A stretch of DNA of 64,000 nucleotides from NCBI RefSeq assembly GCF_015687155.1, contig NZ_JADPQF010000001.1:1240001-1304000 (forward strand), written 5' to 3'. Positions 27,932 through 36,546 of this stretch are shown here, piece after piece; position 1 is the first letter of the stretch, and each line of letters starts with the position of its first letter. The DNA comes from Aliikangiella sp. G2MR2-5 (GTDB lineage Bacteria > Pseudomonadota > Gammaproteobacteria > Enterobacterales > Kangiellaceae). The notes below the pieces were generated by a model. The model did not search any database. It saw only the letters and a list, made by a program, of their open reading frames with translations, and had not been told where the DNA came from. The position numbers and the translations under genes were made by a program.

Positions 27932-28948
27932 GTGCTTAGTTATTTAGAAGTAAACAATGGTTTTATTGAGCTTTCTTCAAAGAAAAATGCAGAAATAGCG
28001 CCAGAATGGCTTCAGCTTCCGAATAAGGTGTCGTTAAAGTACCTGTGTCAGGGCATTCTGGAAGTTAAACCAGCTCAACTTGCAAAGAAAAGTGTAGTTA
28101 TATCTTGCGGTGTTCATGGTAATGAAACCGCTCCCATAGAAATAGTTTCCGGTTTGATCAGCAGAATAGTCACTGGTTCAATTGAGCCCAAAGTCAATTT
28201 ATTGTTTATATTAGGCAACCCTGAGTCAATGCTGATTTCTCAAAGGTTTGTCGAGATCAACATGAACAGGCTTTTCAACAAAGCTCATCAAAACTACGAA
28301 TTGAATGAGAAAACTCGATATGAAATAGAAAGAGCTATCGTACTGGAAAATGCTGTAAGCGACTTCTATGAGCGCTACAACACGACAAGCAAGCAGCATT
28401 TTGACCTGCATACAGCTATCAAACCATCGTTTCACAAAACTTTTGCTATCAGGCCATATAACAATATGCCGATGGAGAGAGAGTCTAAAAAACTGTTGGC
28501 ATCAATGGGTATTGAAGCAGTATTACAGCACAATAAGCCTTCAAATACTTTTTCTGCTTTTTCAGTTGAGACTTTCGATGCGGAGGCTTACACATTGGAG
28601 CTTGGGAAGGTAAAGCCCTTTGGTGAGAACGACATGCAAGATTTCTGCAAAGCAATTGAATGTCTTGATAATCTGGTACAGGACAAAGCTATCGGCGGGG
28701 CTTCGTCTACAGATATCATCGAATATAAAGTTGTGGCAGAAGTGATCAAACAATCTGAAAACTTTAAATTTAATGTGGCAGAAGATGTTCCTAATTTTAC
28801 TGCATTTCCACAAGGATACTTAATTGCCGAAGATGATAACTACAACTATCGGGTCGCTTATTTTGAAGAAGCGGTTGTGTTTCCAAACCCCAATGTACCT
28901 ATAGGACAAAGAGTGGCTGTAATGGTTACTCGAATATCAGAAGATTAG
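27932..28948 (+). CDS. astE: Succinylglutamate desuccinylase (AstE)
   Basis: AstE is a zinc hydrolase releasing glutamate from N-succinylglutamate, the last step of the arginine succinyltransferase pathway. The 338 residues are standard. Zinc ligands are His and Glu in GVHGNETAP, and a later His in DLHTAIKPS; the catalytic Glu is in YTLELGK. The start is GTG with an AAGGG ribosome-binding site. No astA, astB, astC or astD lies in the window. Another member of the wider family is at 30720, but this one has the true AstE segments (FAIRPYNNMP, NMNRLF). Confidence 0.88.
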   Translation: MLSYLEVNNGFIELSSKKNAEIAPEWLQLPNKVSLKYLCQGILEVKPAQLAKKSVVISCGVHGNETAPIEIVSGLISRIVTGSIEPKVNLLFILGNPESMLISQRFVEINMNRLFNKAHQNYELNEKTRYEIERAIVLENAVSDFYERYNTTSKQHFDLHTAIKPSFHKTFAIRPYNNMPMERESKKLLASMGIEAVLQHNKPSNTFSAFSVETFDAEAYTLELGKVKPFGENDMQDFCKAIECLDNLVQDKAIGGASSTDIIEYKVVAEVIKQSENFKFNVAEDVPNFTAFPQGYLIAEDDNYNYRVAYFEEAVVFPNPNVPIGQRVAVMVTRISED

Positions 28949-29016
28949 ATATCAGGGAGTAGAATTTACAGATATTGTGAAGCCTTACCATTGCGCAATT
29001 GAGCAGATAGATTAAA

Positions 29017-29056
29017 CTAGGTTGCCCCTGCAAACTCCTGGCAGGGGCAAAACTAG
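29017..29056. other. GC-rich hairpin downstream of astE
   Basis: A perfect 10-bp stem TTGCCCCTGC / GCAGGGGCAA with a 9-nt loop is flanked by complementary CTAG tetramers, extending the dyad. No T run follows on either strand. It sits 69 bp after astE and 60 bp before the next gene, and could stabilise the astE mRNA end or terminate with a factor. Confidence 0.5.
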
Positions 29057-29115
29057 TGTCAACGCCAACAAATTAGCCATATTTCTAGGGAATTTCAGGG
29101 AAAAATAAGAAGCGT

Positions 29116-30243
29116 ATGAGGAAGTTTCTATCTGTAACAACAAGCGTTTTTGCGCTACTATCAGCCAATAGCTATGGCGCTCAGTTCAAAACACTAGCCT
29201 ACGTCGGCTTTGACAGTAATCCGCATCAGCTTTCAGAGCAACACAGCTATTCAAATGAGCTGTTTGCTCACACTAGTCTTCAGAGCGAATCCAACTTCCG
29301 GGATATTATCTACTGGGACGTGAATGCAATAAAGGAAGTCTTTCCGGATGATGGTCGTGCAGACCGGTTCACAGTGGATGCTGACGTCAAACTTTCTCTC
29401 GATTTCGAGCTTTCAGACATCATCTACCACTATGGTATTGGAGTTGAATACCAACAGCAGGACAAGACTTTTGTGTCTCGTGAAACCGGGCTAGTTGCAA
29501 CGCTGGATGATACATCGTTAGCTAATCGCTTTGACTACCAAGGGCAAGGCTATTATCTGCATTTAGATTTTGCATCTAGCGAAACCTTTAACTACCGTTT
29601 CAAACTTTCTCAGTCAAGCAGAGACTTTACCGATTATGTTGTCACCGGAGTCGACAGGTTGGATTATGATTCGACAACTTTGGCGGTTGGATTAGATTTA
29701 AACACGACTAATCAAGGACGGTTTTACGCTGATGTAGCTTTTGACAACAGAGTTTATCTGGATCGTATGGACAGAGATGAAGAGGGTGAGTATGTCATCG
29801 GAAGTCAGCTCGAGTTTAATCGAGTGATATCAAGTCTGGGATACGTTTATCAACCAGACGAAGATACTAAATGGGATTATGTTTTCCGCTACATCAATCG
29901 CTATTCTCAGGGCACAACATTTTACGATACGCAAAGCGCCAGTATCGATATAGAAGCGTTTTACCAGGTCGCCGATTACCATATTATCGAAGGAAGCCTT
30001 AGTTATCGAACTTTTTATTACGACGAAGATCTCAATCAGCCATACGAATTTTTCGAAGAGTCAGAGGTCGAACAGAGAGGTTTTGACATTTTCTTTGGTT
30101 ATACCTGGGTGCTTGCTACTATGTTCGAAACCAACCTTGGGTTTTATGTAAATTTAGAAGCAAAGATTTTCGATAGTCCCGATCCTTTGTTTGAGTATGA
30201 ACAGAGAAAGCTTTCTCTGGGATTAAGATGGTCACTTGAATAG
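29116..30243 (+). CDS. Putative outer-membrane beta-barrel protein, unknown function
   Basis: The 375-residue protein has a clear signal peptide (about 1-22, cleavage after SYG-A). It then has many amphipathic strands with alternating aromatic and polar residues (for example FDYQGQGYYLHLDF, WDYVFRYINRY). Repeated Asp/Glu/Tyr-rich turns and a final strand SLGLRWSLE fit an outer-membrane barrel of 12-16 strands, although the last residue is not the usual aromatic. I do not recognise a named family. It has an AGGG-type ribosome-binding site and stands between hairpin-bounded units, with YjbR 27 bp downstream. Confidence 0.65.
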   Translation: MRKFLSVTTSVFALLSANSYGAQFKTLAYVGFDSNPHQLSEQHSYSNELFAHTSLQSESNFRDIIYWDVNAIKEVFPDDGRADRFTVDADVKLSLDFELSDIIYHYGIGVEYQQQDKTFVSRETGLVATLDDTSLANRFDYQGQGYYLHLDFASSETFNYRFKLSQSSRDFTDYVVTGVDRLDYDSTTLAVGLDLNTTNQGRFYADVAFDNRVYLDRMDRDEEGEYVIGSQLEFNRVISSLGYVYQPDEDTKWDYVFRYINRYSQGTTFYDTQSASIDIEAFYQVADYHIIEGSLSYRTFYYDEDLNQPYEFFEESEVEQRGFDIFFGYTWVLATMFETNLGFYVNLEAKIFDSPDPLFEYEQRKLSLGLRWSLE

Positions 30244-30270
30244 CCACAACTTTTTGATTTAGCTCTTCTG

Positions 30271-30627
30271 ATGGACTATAAAAATCTTCAACAATATCTT
30301 GAGTCAAAACCATTTTCTACCAACGACTTTCCGTTCGGACCGGACGTTCATGTATTTAGAGTTGGCGGAAAAATGTTTGCGTTAATTTCATTAAAAGAAA
30401 CACCTTTAAGAGTTAACCTGAAATGTGATCCTGACGAAGCAGCCGCCCTACGTGATATTTTTAAATCTGTTATTCCTGGCTACCACATGAACAAACAACA
30501 TTGGAATACCGTAATATTAGACGGCGATGTTCCGGTTGGAGAGTTAGAAAGAATGATAGATAACTCTTACAAACTTATTTATCAATCACTTCCGAAGTCA
30601 AAAATCGAATCTCTTGAAAAAAGCTGA
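30271..30627 (+). CDS. MmcQ/YjbR family protein
   Basis: This 118-residue cytosolic protein has the YjbR fold signature: FPFGPDVHVFRVGGKMFALI near the N-terminus, then VNLKCDPDEAAALR and YHMNKQHWNTV. The family fold is a double-wing structure resembling DNA-binding domains, but its biochemical role is not settled. It starts 27 bp after the barrel gene and may be cotranscribed with it. Confidence 0.9.
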   Translation: MDYKNLQQYLESKPFSTNDFPFGPDVHVFRVGGKMFALISLKETPLRVNLKCDPDEAAALRDIFKSVIPGYHMNKQHWNTVILDGDVPVGELERMIDNSYKLIYQSLPKSKIESLEKS

Positions 30628-30719
30628 GGTAATAATTTTTACTTTTCTTCTACTAGAATTAATTGTTAAATACAAGACAGTTTGAGAGTCAAGCAAAGTA
30701 ATCGCCGCGGAACTATGAT

Positions 30720-31733
30720 ATGAATGAACTTATAATAGCAGGGGAATCTATATTACCTGGCGAAAAACGACAAATTCAACTCCCTGTCGCCAAACTCTAC
30801 ACCGATACAGAGATTTCAATTCCAATTTTTGTTGCTCGCTCGAAAAAACCGGGACCTGTATTAATGATAAGTGCGGCAATTCATGGTGATGAATTGAATG
30901 GTATCGAAATCATCAAACGTCTTATTAGTAAGAAGCTTGTATTAAAAAAGGGTACACTAATCGCTGTACCTATGGTTAACGTATACGGCGTACTAAATCA
31001 AAATCGATATATGCCTGACAGACGGGATCTAAATCGCTCTTTCCCCGGGACAAAAAAAGGTTCTCTCGCAGGAAGAGTAGCTAATCTTTTTCTTGAAGAA
31101 GTAGTTTCAAAATGCGACTACGGTATCGATATTCATACCGGGGCTATTCATCGAAGTAACTTGCCTCAAATTAGAGCCGATCTGGACGATGAAGAGACTC
31201 TGGAGCTAGCGAAAGCATTTGGAGCACCGGTTATACTAAATGCAAATTTAAGAGATGGCTCTCTGCGCAATGCAGCGAAAGAAATTGGGACTAAAATTCT
31301 TTTATATGAAGCAGGGGAGGCGCTCCGTTTCGATGAGCTATCGATAAGAATCGGAATTAAGGGCATCAAGCAGGTTTTAAAACACTTGGGAATGTCTAAG
31401 TCTAATCGAGTAAAGAAAGTAATCGAACCATTTCGAGCTGATAAGAGCCTCTGGGTCAGAGCTACCGATAGCGGTATTATCAACCATCTTTTTCAGCTTG
31501 GCGATCATGTTAGAAAAGGGCAGGTAATCGCAGAGATCCATGATCCTTTCGGCCAGCAAATTGACGTTATTAAAGCTGCTTTATCCGGGGTGATAATCGG
31601 AAAACAAAATATTCCCCTGGCACAGGAAGGTGAAGCAATATATCACATTGCATACTTTAATGATCCGGATGATGTCGTTAGCCATATCGAGCAACTGCAA
31701 GAAGAACATTTTCCAGAAGAAATGAATGACTAA
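30720..31733 (+). CDS. Succinylglutamate desuccinylase/aspartoacylase family deacylase
   Basis: This 337-residue zinc hydrolase of the M14-like AstE/ASPA family has His and Glu ligands in AAIHGDELNGIE and the third ligand in DIHTGAIHR. The catalytic Glu is in LLYEAGEAL. The C-terminal 90 residues form a lipoyl/biotinyl-like barrel (ATDSGIINHLFQLGDHVRKGQVIAEI), common in this subfamily. The substrate, probably an N-acyl amino acid, is unknown. It is clearly distinct from the AstE at 27932. A 19-bp tandem repeat lies directly after the stop codon. Confidence 0.88.
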   Translation: MNELIIAGESILPGEKRQIQLPVAKLYTDTEISIPIFVARSKKPGPVLMISAAIHGDELNGIEIIKRLISKKLVLKKGTLIAVPMVNVYGVLNQNRYMPDRRDLNRSFPGTKKGSLAGRVANLFLEEVVSKCDYGIDIHTGAIHRSNLPQIRADLDDEETLELAKAFGAPVILNANLRDGSLRNAAKEIGTKILLYEAGEALRFDELSIRIGIKGIKQVLKHLGMSKSNRVKKVIEPFRADKSLWVRATDSGIINHLFQLGDHVRKGQVIAEIHDPFGQQIDVIKAALSGVIIGKQNIPLAQEGEAIYHIAYFNDPDDVVSHIEQLQEEHFPEEMND

Positions 31734-31745
31734 AAACTGACTAAT

Positions 31746-31810
31746 CCTGATTACTGTGTAAAAACCTGATTACTATGTAAAAACCTGATTACTGTGTAAA
31801 AACCAGATTT
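31746..31810. repeat. Tandem repeat, 19-bp unit, three copies plus a partial
   Basis: The unit CCTGATTACTGTGTAAAAA occurs at 31746-31764, 31765-31783 (one substitution, G to A) and 31784-31802, followed by a degenerate fourth start CCAGATTT. It occupies the whole gap between the convergent deacylase and mgtE genes. It is not a CRISPR array because no unique spacers separate the units. Confidence 0.95.
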
Positions 31811-31829
31811 CTCCTTAATCATCCCCGGC

Positions 31830-33167
31830 TTACATTAATAATAAAGAGCCAAGACCCAGAAAAGCGACAAAGCCGACTATGTCGGTTACAGTTGTCAAAA
31901 TAACCGAACCAGATAATGCAGGGTCCAACTTCAATTTATCTAATGCAGCAGGAACAAAGACACCAGATAGAGCCGCTGCTGAAATATTTATTAATATAGC
32001 GCATGCGATAACCGCACCAATCATATAGCTATCGAACCAAAAATAGGCTGTAATACCAATTACAATGGCCCAGACGACACCATTTAATGCACCAACGCTC
32101 AATTCCTTCTTTAGTAAAGGGTAAAAGTTTGATTTACTAACTTGCCCCAATGCTAATCCTCGAATAATAAGCGTCAGAGTTTGTGATCCTGCAATACCTC
32201 CCATACTCGCAACAACAGGCATGAGAACCGCCAGGGCCACGACTTCCTGTAAAGTAGCTTCAAATAAGCCAATAAACCAGGAAGCTAGAAATGCTGTGAT
32301 CAAATTAATCCCTAACCAAATCATCCTGCTCTTGGCACTCTTAATTACCGGTGCAAATAAGTCTTCATTTTCATCTAAACCTGCGCTCGCCATAAGTTTT
32401 GATTCGTAATCCTGATTAACAATTTCGCAGGCAGTATAAATATTTATACGCCCCAAAAACTGATTATTTTCACTCACAACCGGCAATGCTGACACTCTTG
32501 CAACTTGTACCCGCTGGGCGGCCTTATACGCATCTTCTTCACCATTTAATGACTCTATTTCTTTATCTACCAGGTCTGCTATTGATATATGTTCCAACGC
32601 TCTGATAACTTCCTTAACTTCGACAACTCCTGTTAAATGGCCGGATCGGCTTACCAGATAAATAAGGTCAGAAAAATCAGGCGTTTCTCTACGCAATATA
32701 CGAAGTGCATCTCTAACTTTTGCATTAGGTGGTAATAGTAGTACATTGTGATCGACCCAGTGACCGGCAGATTTATTGTCATATTGCTGTGCGCCTTCAA
32801 AATATTTCTGCTGCTGCTGGTCCATCGCATTAAAAGCCCGTTCTACTAATCGACCAGGCATTGATTCCGATAATTCAACCAGCTTTTCTGCGTTAATATC
32901 ACGAAATATTCCGTCAAGCGACTCAAGGCTCATACTATCAATTATAGCTTCCCTTGGATCGCCTCTCATCACGAGAAGTATTTCGAGCTGTTGTCCGGTT
33001 TCGATATTATTCCAGCATTCTAGCCGCTGTTCTAATGGAAGAGATTCTAAAAAAAGTGCGATCTCTTCAGGATCGTAAACGGAAACGATAGCTTCCACCT
33101 TGTCAGCTAGATTCTCTGAGTCTGTTTCGGCGTAATCTTCAATAAGGTCTTGTAGATCTTGGCTCAT
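31830..33167 (-). CDS. mgtE: Magnesium transporter MgtE
   Basis: This 445-residue Mg2+ channel has the standard layout. An N-terminal superhelical domain (about 1-125; IALFLESLPLEQRLE) is followed by two CBS domains (about 130-250) that sense cytosolic magnesium. Five transmembrane helices (about 280-445) include the pore segment PVVASMGGIAGSQTLTLIIRG. The gene is divergent from the symporter gene. The 270-bp leader region shows no recognisable M-box riboswitch. Assignment is secure from length and motifs. Confidence 0.95.
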   Translation of the reverse strand: MSQDLQDLIEDYAETDSENLADKVEAIVSVYDPEEIALFLESLPLEQRLECWNNIETGQQLEILLVMRGDPREAIIDSMSLESLDGIFRDINAEKLVELSESMPGRLVERAFNAMDQQQQKYFEGAQQYDNKSAGHWVDHNVLLLPPNAKVRDALRILRRETPDFSDLIYLVSRSGHLTGVVEVKEVIRALEHISIADLVDKEIESLNGEEDAYKAAQRVQVARVSALPVVSENNQFLGRINIYTACEIVNQDYESKLMASAGLDENEDLFAPVIKSAKSRMIWLGINLITAFLASWFIGLFEATLQEVVALAVLMPVVASMGGIAGSQTLTLIIRGLALGQVSKSNFYPLLKKELSVGALNGVVWAIVIGITAYFWFDSYMIGAVIACAILINISAAALSGVFVPAALDKLKLDPALSGSVILTTVTDIVGFVAFLGLGSLLLM

Positions 33168-33437
33168 CTTTCGGCGCCTTTATTTTTATTTCTTAATAGT
33201 TGGTGACGATTAATACTATTTATCGGTGAAGCAGGGGAGTTAGCCTGGTTACAAAAGATGCTAAATCCGTTTATGATGATGCTTGCCCACTGCGTTTTGA
33301 TTTTAATAATCATACAGCGAGACCGCCTCTTCATAAACTAAATTTCGTCTATAATTAAAAGCCATCCAGTCTATTTTAAAGACTTCATAACAAACATAGT
33401 TACGTAACAACCAATCGACTCTGAGCCTGGAGGTAAA

Positions 33438-34757
33438 ATGAAAAAAAATAATCAGCCTTTTACCCCCCTTAAAGCACTTGTTGTTAATCTTTCAAAAATG
33501 ATAAAGGGGAAGTTGTGGTTAAAAGTACTGTTATCCCTTCTTGCCGGGATCATCGTGGGGGTTATACTTGGACCCGACGTTAACCTTGTGTCTTCATCTA
33601 CTGTAAAAGTCATTACTGCTTGGCTAGCGTTACCCGGACAGATCTTTCTTGCAATTATTCAAATGATTGTAGTACCACTTGTCCTTGCTTCAGTTGTGAG
33701 GGGACTTGCATCGAACAGGAATATTTCGTCTCTTAGAAAAAATGGGGTTATCGCATTAATATTCATTTTTATTTCTACCGCTTTGGCTGCAGTTATAGGT
33801 ATTAGTTTAGCCCTCTATATCCAACCTGGAGAGTTAGTCGATGCTTCTTTTCTTATGGATAGCAGCTTAGCTACTGTCAGTGAAAGTGTAGCCAAAGGAT
33901 TTCCTGAAGCATCGGAACTCCCGGCAAAAGTTTCCGCGATAATTCCTAAAAACCCATTGGCATCGATGGCTTCAGGAGAGATGTTACAGGTAATTTTATT
34001 TGCAATAGTTCTCGGTGCGGCCCTGATTTCAATTCCTGAAGAACAATCAAGACCACTTTTTGATCTCCTCGGAGCTTTACAGGAAGTCGCATTAAGAATT
34101 GTATCATGGGCGATGATTTTGGCTCCGCTTGCAGTATTTGGCTTAATAACTCGTCTAGTCGCGAATCTGGGCCTAGAAGTACTCATTGGAATGGGAGTGT
34201 ACGTATTAACCGTAGTTTTAGGACTTTTGTTGATCGCCATAATCTACCTGGTTACCGCAAGAATCACTTTAAACCAAGATTTTACAAGCTTTTTGAAGAG
34301 TATACGCGAGCTGCTATTGCTGGCATTTTCCACCAGTAGTTCGGCAGCCGTAATGCCTTTATCTCTTCAAATAGTCGAAGATAAGTTGCACATCAAAACA
34401 GAAATCGCCAGACTTCTAATTCCACTTGGAGCGACTATCAACATGACAGGAACAGCACTTTATCAGGGAATAGCGACAGTTTTCCTGGCCCAGGTTTTTG
34501 ACGTTAATCTGGATATTTCCAGCTTTCTATTTATAGTAACCATGGCAGTAGCAGCCTCAATAGGATCTCCGGCAACACCAGGCGCCGGAATAATAATATT
34601 AAGTATGGTGCTTGAGGGTGTTGGCATTCCCGCTGCCGGTATTGCTTTAATACTCGGAGTCGACAGGATTCTTGACATGTGCCGAACTTCAGTCAATGTA
34701 TTAGGTGATGTTGTTGCATGTTCTACGGTGAGTTACTTCACAAGAGGTAAGAATTAA
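33438..34757 (+). CDS. Dicarboxylate/amino acid:cation symporter (DAACS family)
   Basis: This 439-residue GltP/GltT-like transporter has eight helices plus re-entrant hairpins. Hairpin HP1 is FSTSSSAAVMPL. The TM7 signature is reduced to NMTGTALYQ (usual NMDGT). TM8 has DRILDMCRTSVNVLGD, containing the Asp and Arg that bind substrate carboxylate and amino groups. The TM8 Arg and Asp suggest an acidic amino acid or dicarboxylate. The Asp-to-Thr change in the TM7 motif may alter cation coupling, favouring protons. A strong GGAGG ribosome-binding site precedes the ATG. Confidence 0.9.
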   Translation: MKKNNQPFTPLKALVVNLSKMIKGKLWLKVLLSLLAGIIVGVILGPDVNLVSSSTVKVITAWLALPGQIFLAIIQMIVVPLVLASVVRGLASNRNISSLRKNGVIALIFIFISTALAAVIGISLALYIQPGELVDASFLMDSSLATVSESVAKGFPEASELPAKVSAIIPKNPLASMASGEMLQVILFAIVLGAALISIPEEQSRPLFDLLGALQEVALRIVSWAMILAPLAVFGLITRLVANLGLEVLIGMGVYVLTVVLGLLLIAIIYLVTARITLNQDFTSFLKSIRELLLLAFSTSSSAAVMPLSLQIVEDKLHIKTEIARLLIPLGATINMTGTALYQGIATVFLAQVFDVNLDISSFLFIVTMAVAASIGSPATPGAGIIILSMVLEGVGIPAAGIALILGVDRILDMCRTSVNVLGDVVACSTVSYFTRGKN

Positions 34758-34957
34758 TACCACCTGATCTTCAAATTTCTATAGATAGCCGGAAGCTACT
34801 GATAAGGGTACAGTTAACCAAACACTTTATTTAACATAATATACATTATGCGCACACATATATTCTAATTGATTGATTTATAAGGTCTATATCAAGTCAA
34901 AGCCATTGGGTGTGTTTTACTAATAAATTTTCTGCACTATTTTTCTATACACATGAA

Positions 34958-36247
34958 TTACCGAGATATATTCACAGTCTCTAAAAATCTTAGTACCGTT
35001 TCATTGAAAATTTTCGGACTTGACCTAGGCATGTAATGATCTGTATTTGGCAGTATAGCTAATTGCGACTCTTTTATAGCCTCACTTATTTTTACAGTAT
35101 GTGAGGTTTTTATTTGGTCTTTGTCTCCAGCAATGATCAGTGTTGGCGCTTTGATTGTAGACAGGTCCTCAAATTTCAATTGGGGATAATGAATCATCAT
35201 ACGAATTAATTCACTTCCTATACTATATTTTTTTGTTTTCTTTGTATCTTCCTTGGCAACAATTTCTTTTAAACCATCTAAGTCAACTAGTCCTTCGGGA
35301 AAAACATTAGCTGCCATAGATACCAAGCTTTTTACTTTTTCCGGATACTTCATAGCGAGAATTAACCCTATAATGCCACCGTCAGACCATCCAACAATAT
35401 GGGCGCTTTCTATGCCAATTTTATCTAAGAATAATTTTGTGTCCTTGGCTTGTAATGTGTATGTAAGCTGCTCACTTTCGTTGATGCTTGAATTTCCTCT
35501 ACCACGAGAATCCAGTGCTATTACTCTGTACTTTTTTGAAAATATATCAATTTGGTTTATAAATGCACTAATCGACTGTCCATTGCCGTGGATTAATAGT
35601 AGAGGTTCACCCTCTCCATACTCTTCGTAATATAGCCGTACACCATTTACTTTGACATACTTTCCATTCTTCATGTTACCCGGGATCGAGTCTGCTTGAA
35701 TTCTTAGCGAGAAGTTACCTTTATAAGGGTTTTCAGAAGAGTAAGATATTTTGAAATTGCTCGTTGTGAACTTGCGTTTTACAATTCCTTCGTTCCAGCC
35801 TTCTTCATTTTTTGAGCCCTCAAAGCCTTCATTTTTAATCTCAACAGGTACTAGCTGACCTGAATCATTCTCGATTTTAAGCTCGAAATCATCAAAGAAA
35901 TAGTCCCCATTGTTAAAACATAGTGCCCCGAAATTCAGTGTAGAAGACTCTTCCTGAATAACGCCTTCGATCTTAAAGTGCTTCCAGTCTTCGTCAACCT
36001 TTCCATATCCCGCATCATTCTTGAAGAAGTTATAGCCATCATTTTTGTCGATCCTAACCCAAAGGCTAGCTTTCGATGCTGGACTAACCTTTCTCATTCT
36101 TATTGCAGCAGATACCGCAAATCTCTTACCTATATATTGCTTAACATTTACGCTTTGTGCGTAAGATGTCCAATCTTGCTTCACTTCCTTTCCGTGAAGA
36201 ATAGTTGATGTTAATACACCGATAAATATGAGTATAAATCGTTTCAT
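34958..36247 (-). CDS. Secreted alpha/beta hydrolase with N-terminal beta-sandwich domain
   Basis: This 429-residue protein has a signal peptide (1-19). A jelly-roll-like domain (about 22-185; SLWVRIDKNDG, LNFGALCFNNGDYFFDDFEL) resembles galactose-binding folds. A canonical alpha/beta hydrolase (about 200-429) follows. The oxyanion region is LLIHGNGQS, the nucleophile Ser288 lies in GWSDGG, the acid is in IAGDKDQI and the catalytic His in NTDHYMP. The substrate is unknown; the added domain may bind a surface or polymer. It is followed on the same strand by another secreted hydrolase unit upstream at 36547-37953. No close ribosome-binding problems are seen. Confidence 0.8.
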   Translation of the reverse strand: MKRFILIFIGVLTSTILHGKEVKQDWTSYAQSVNVKQYIGKRFAVSAAIRMRKVSPASKASLWVRIDKNDGYNFFKNDAGYGKVDEDWKHFKIEGVIQEESSTLNFGALCFNNGDYFFDDFELKIENDSGQLVPVEIKNEGFEGSKNEEGWNEGIVKRKFTTSNFKISYSSENPYKGNFSLRIQADSIPGNMKNGKYVKVNGVRLYYEEYGEGEPLLLIHGNGQSISAFINQIDIFSKKYRVIALDSRGRGNSSINESEQLTYTLQAKDTKLFLDKIGIESAHIVGWSDGGIIGLILAMKYPEKVKSLVSMAANVFPEGLVDLDGLKEIVAKEDTKKTKKYSIGSELIRMMIHYPQLKFEDLSTIKAPTLIIAGDKDQIKTSHTVKISEAIKESQLAILPNTDHYMPRSSPKIFNETVLRFLETVNISR

Positions 36248-36546
36248 CCTACGCCCTAGTGATTGATGTTTTAAACTTGGCCTTCATTCTTTTCCTTCAG
36301 ACTCATCGTCTTTCCACTTTGTATTCTTTGCTTATTCAAAATCTAAATGTTCAGGCTTGAATCCGTCCATTATATTACCGAGTTCAAGACTTAATCTTAT
36401 ATGAGGTATTTCCAGACTAACTTTCACCCTGAAACACTTCGTAAGTTAAGCGTTTCATGTTAAGAGTTATATTAAATCAGTTCAATTGGATTTATGAAGC
36501 TATAGCTTTACGAAATATTTAAGCCGCAGAATATGTCATCAAGGCA
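36248..36546. other. Intergenic region between two secreted hydrolase genes
   Basis: This AT-rich 299-bp stretch has no ORF, RNA gene or strong hairpin. Its length suggests that the gene at 34958-36247 has its own promoter here, but no clear -35/-10 pair stood out. Confidence 0.3.

Noticed and set aside
31746-31810. CRISPR-like array
   Set aside because: The units are directly adjacent without unique spacers, and no cas gene lies nearby.
33200-33280. A GGGGAGTTAGCC stretch resembling a yybP-ykoY manganese riboswitch, or an M-box before mgtE
   Set aside because: Only a few bases agree, the strand and gene partner do not fit, and no paired arms could be drawn. No M-box segments were found on the mgtE strand.
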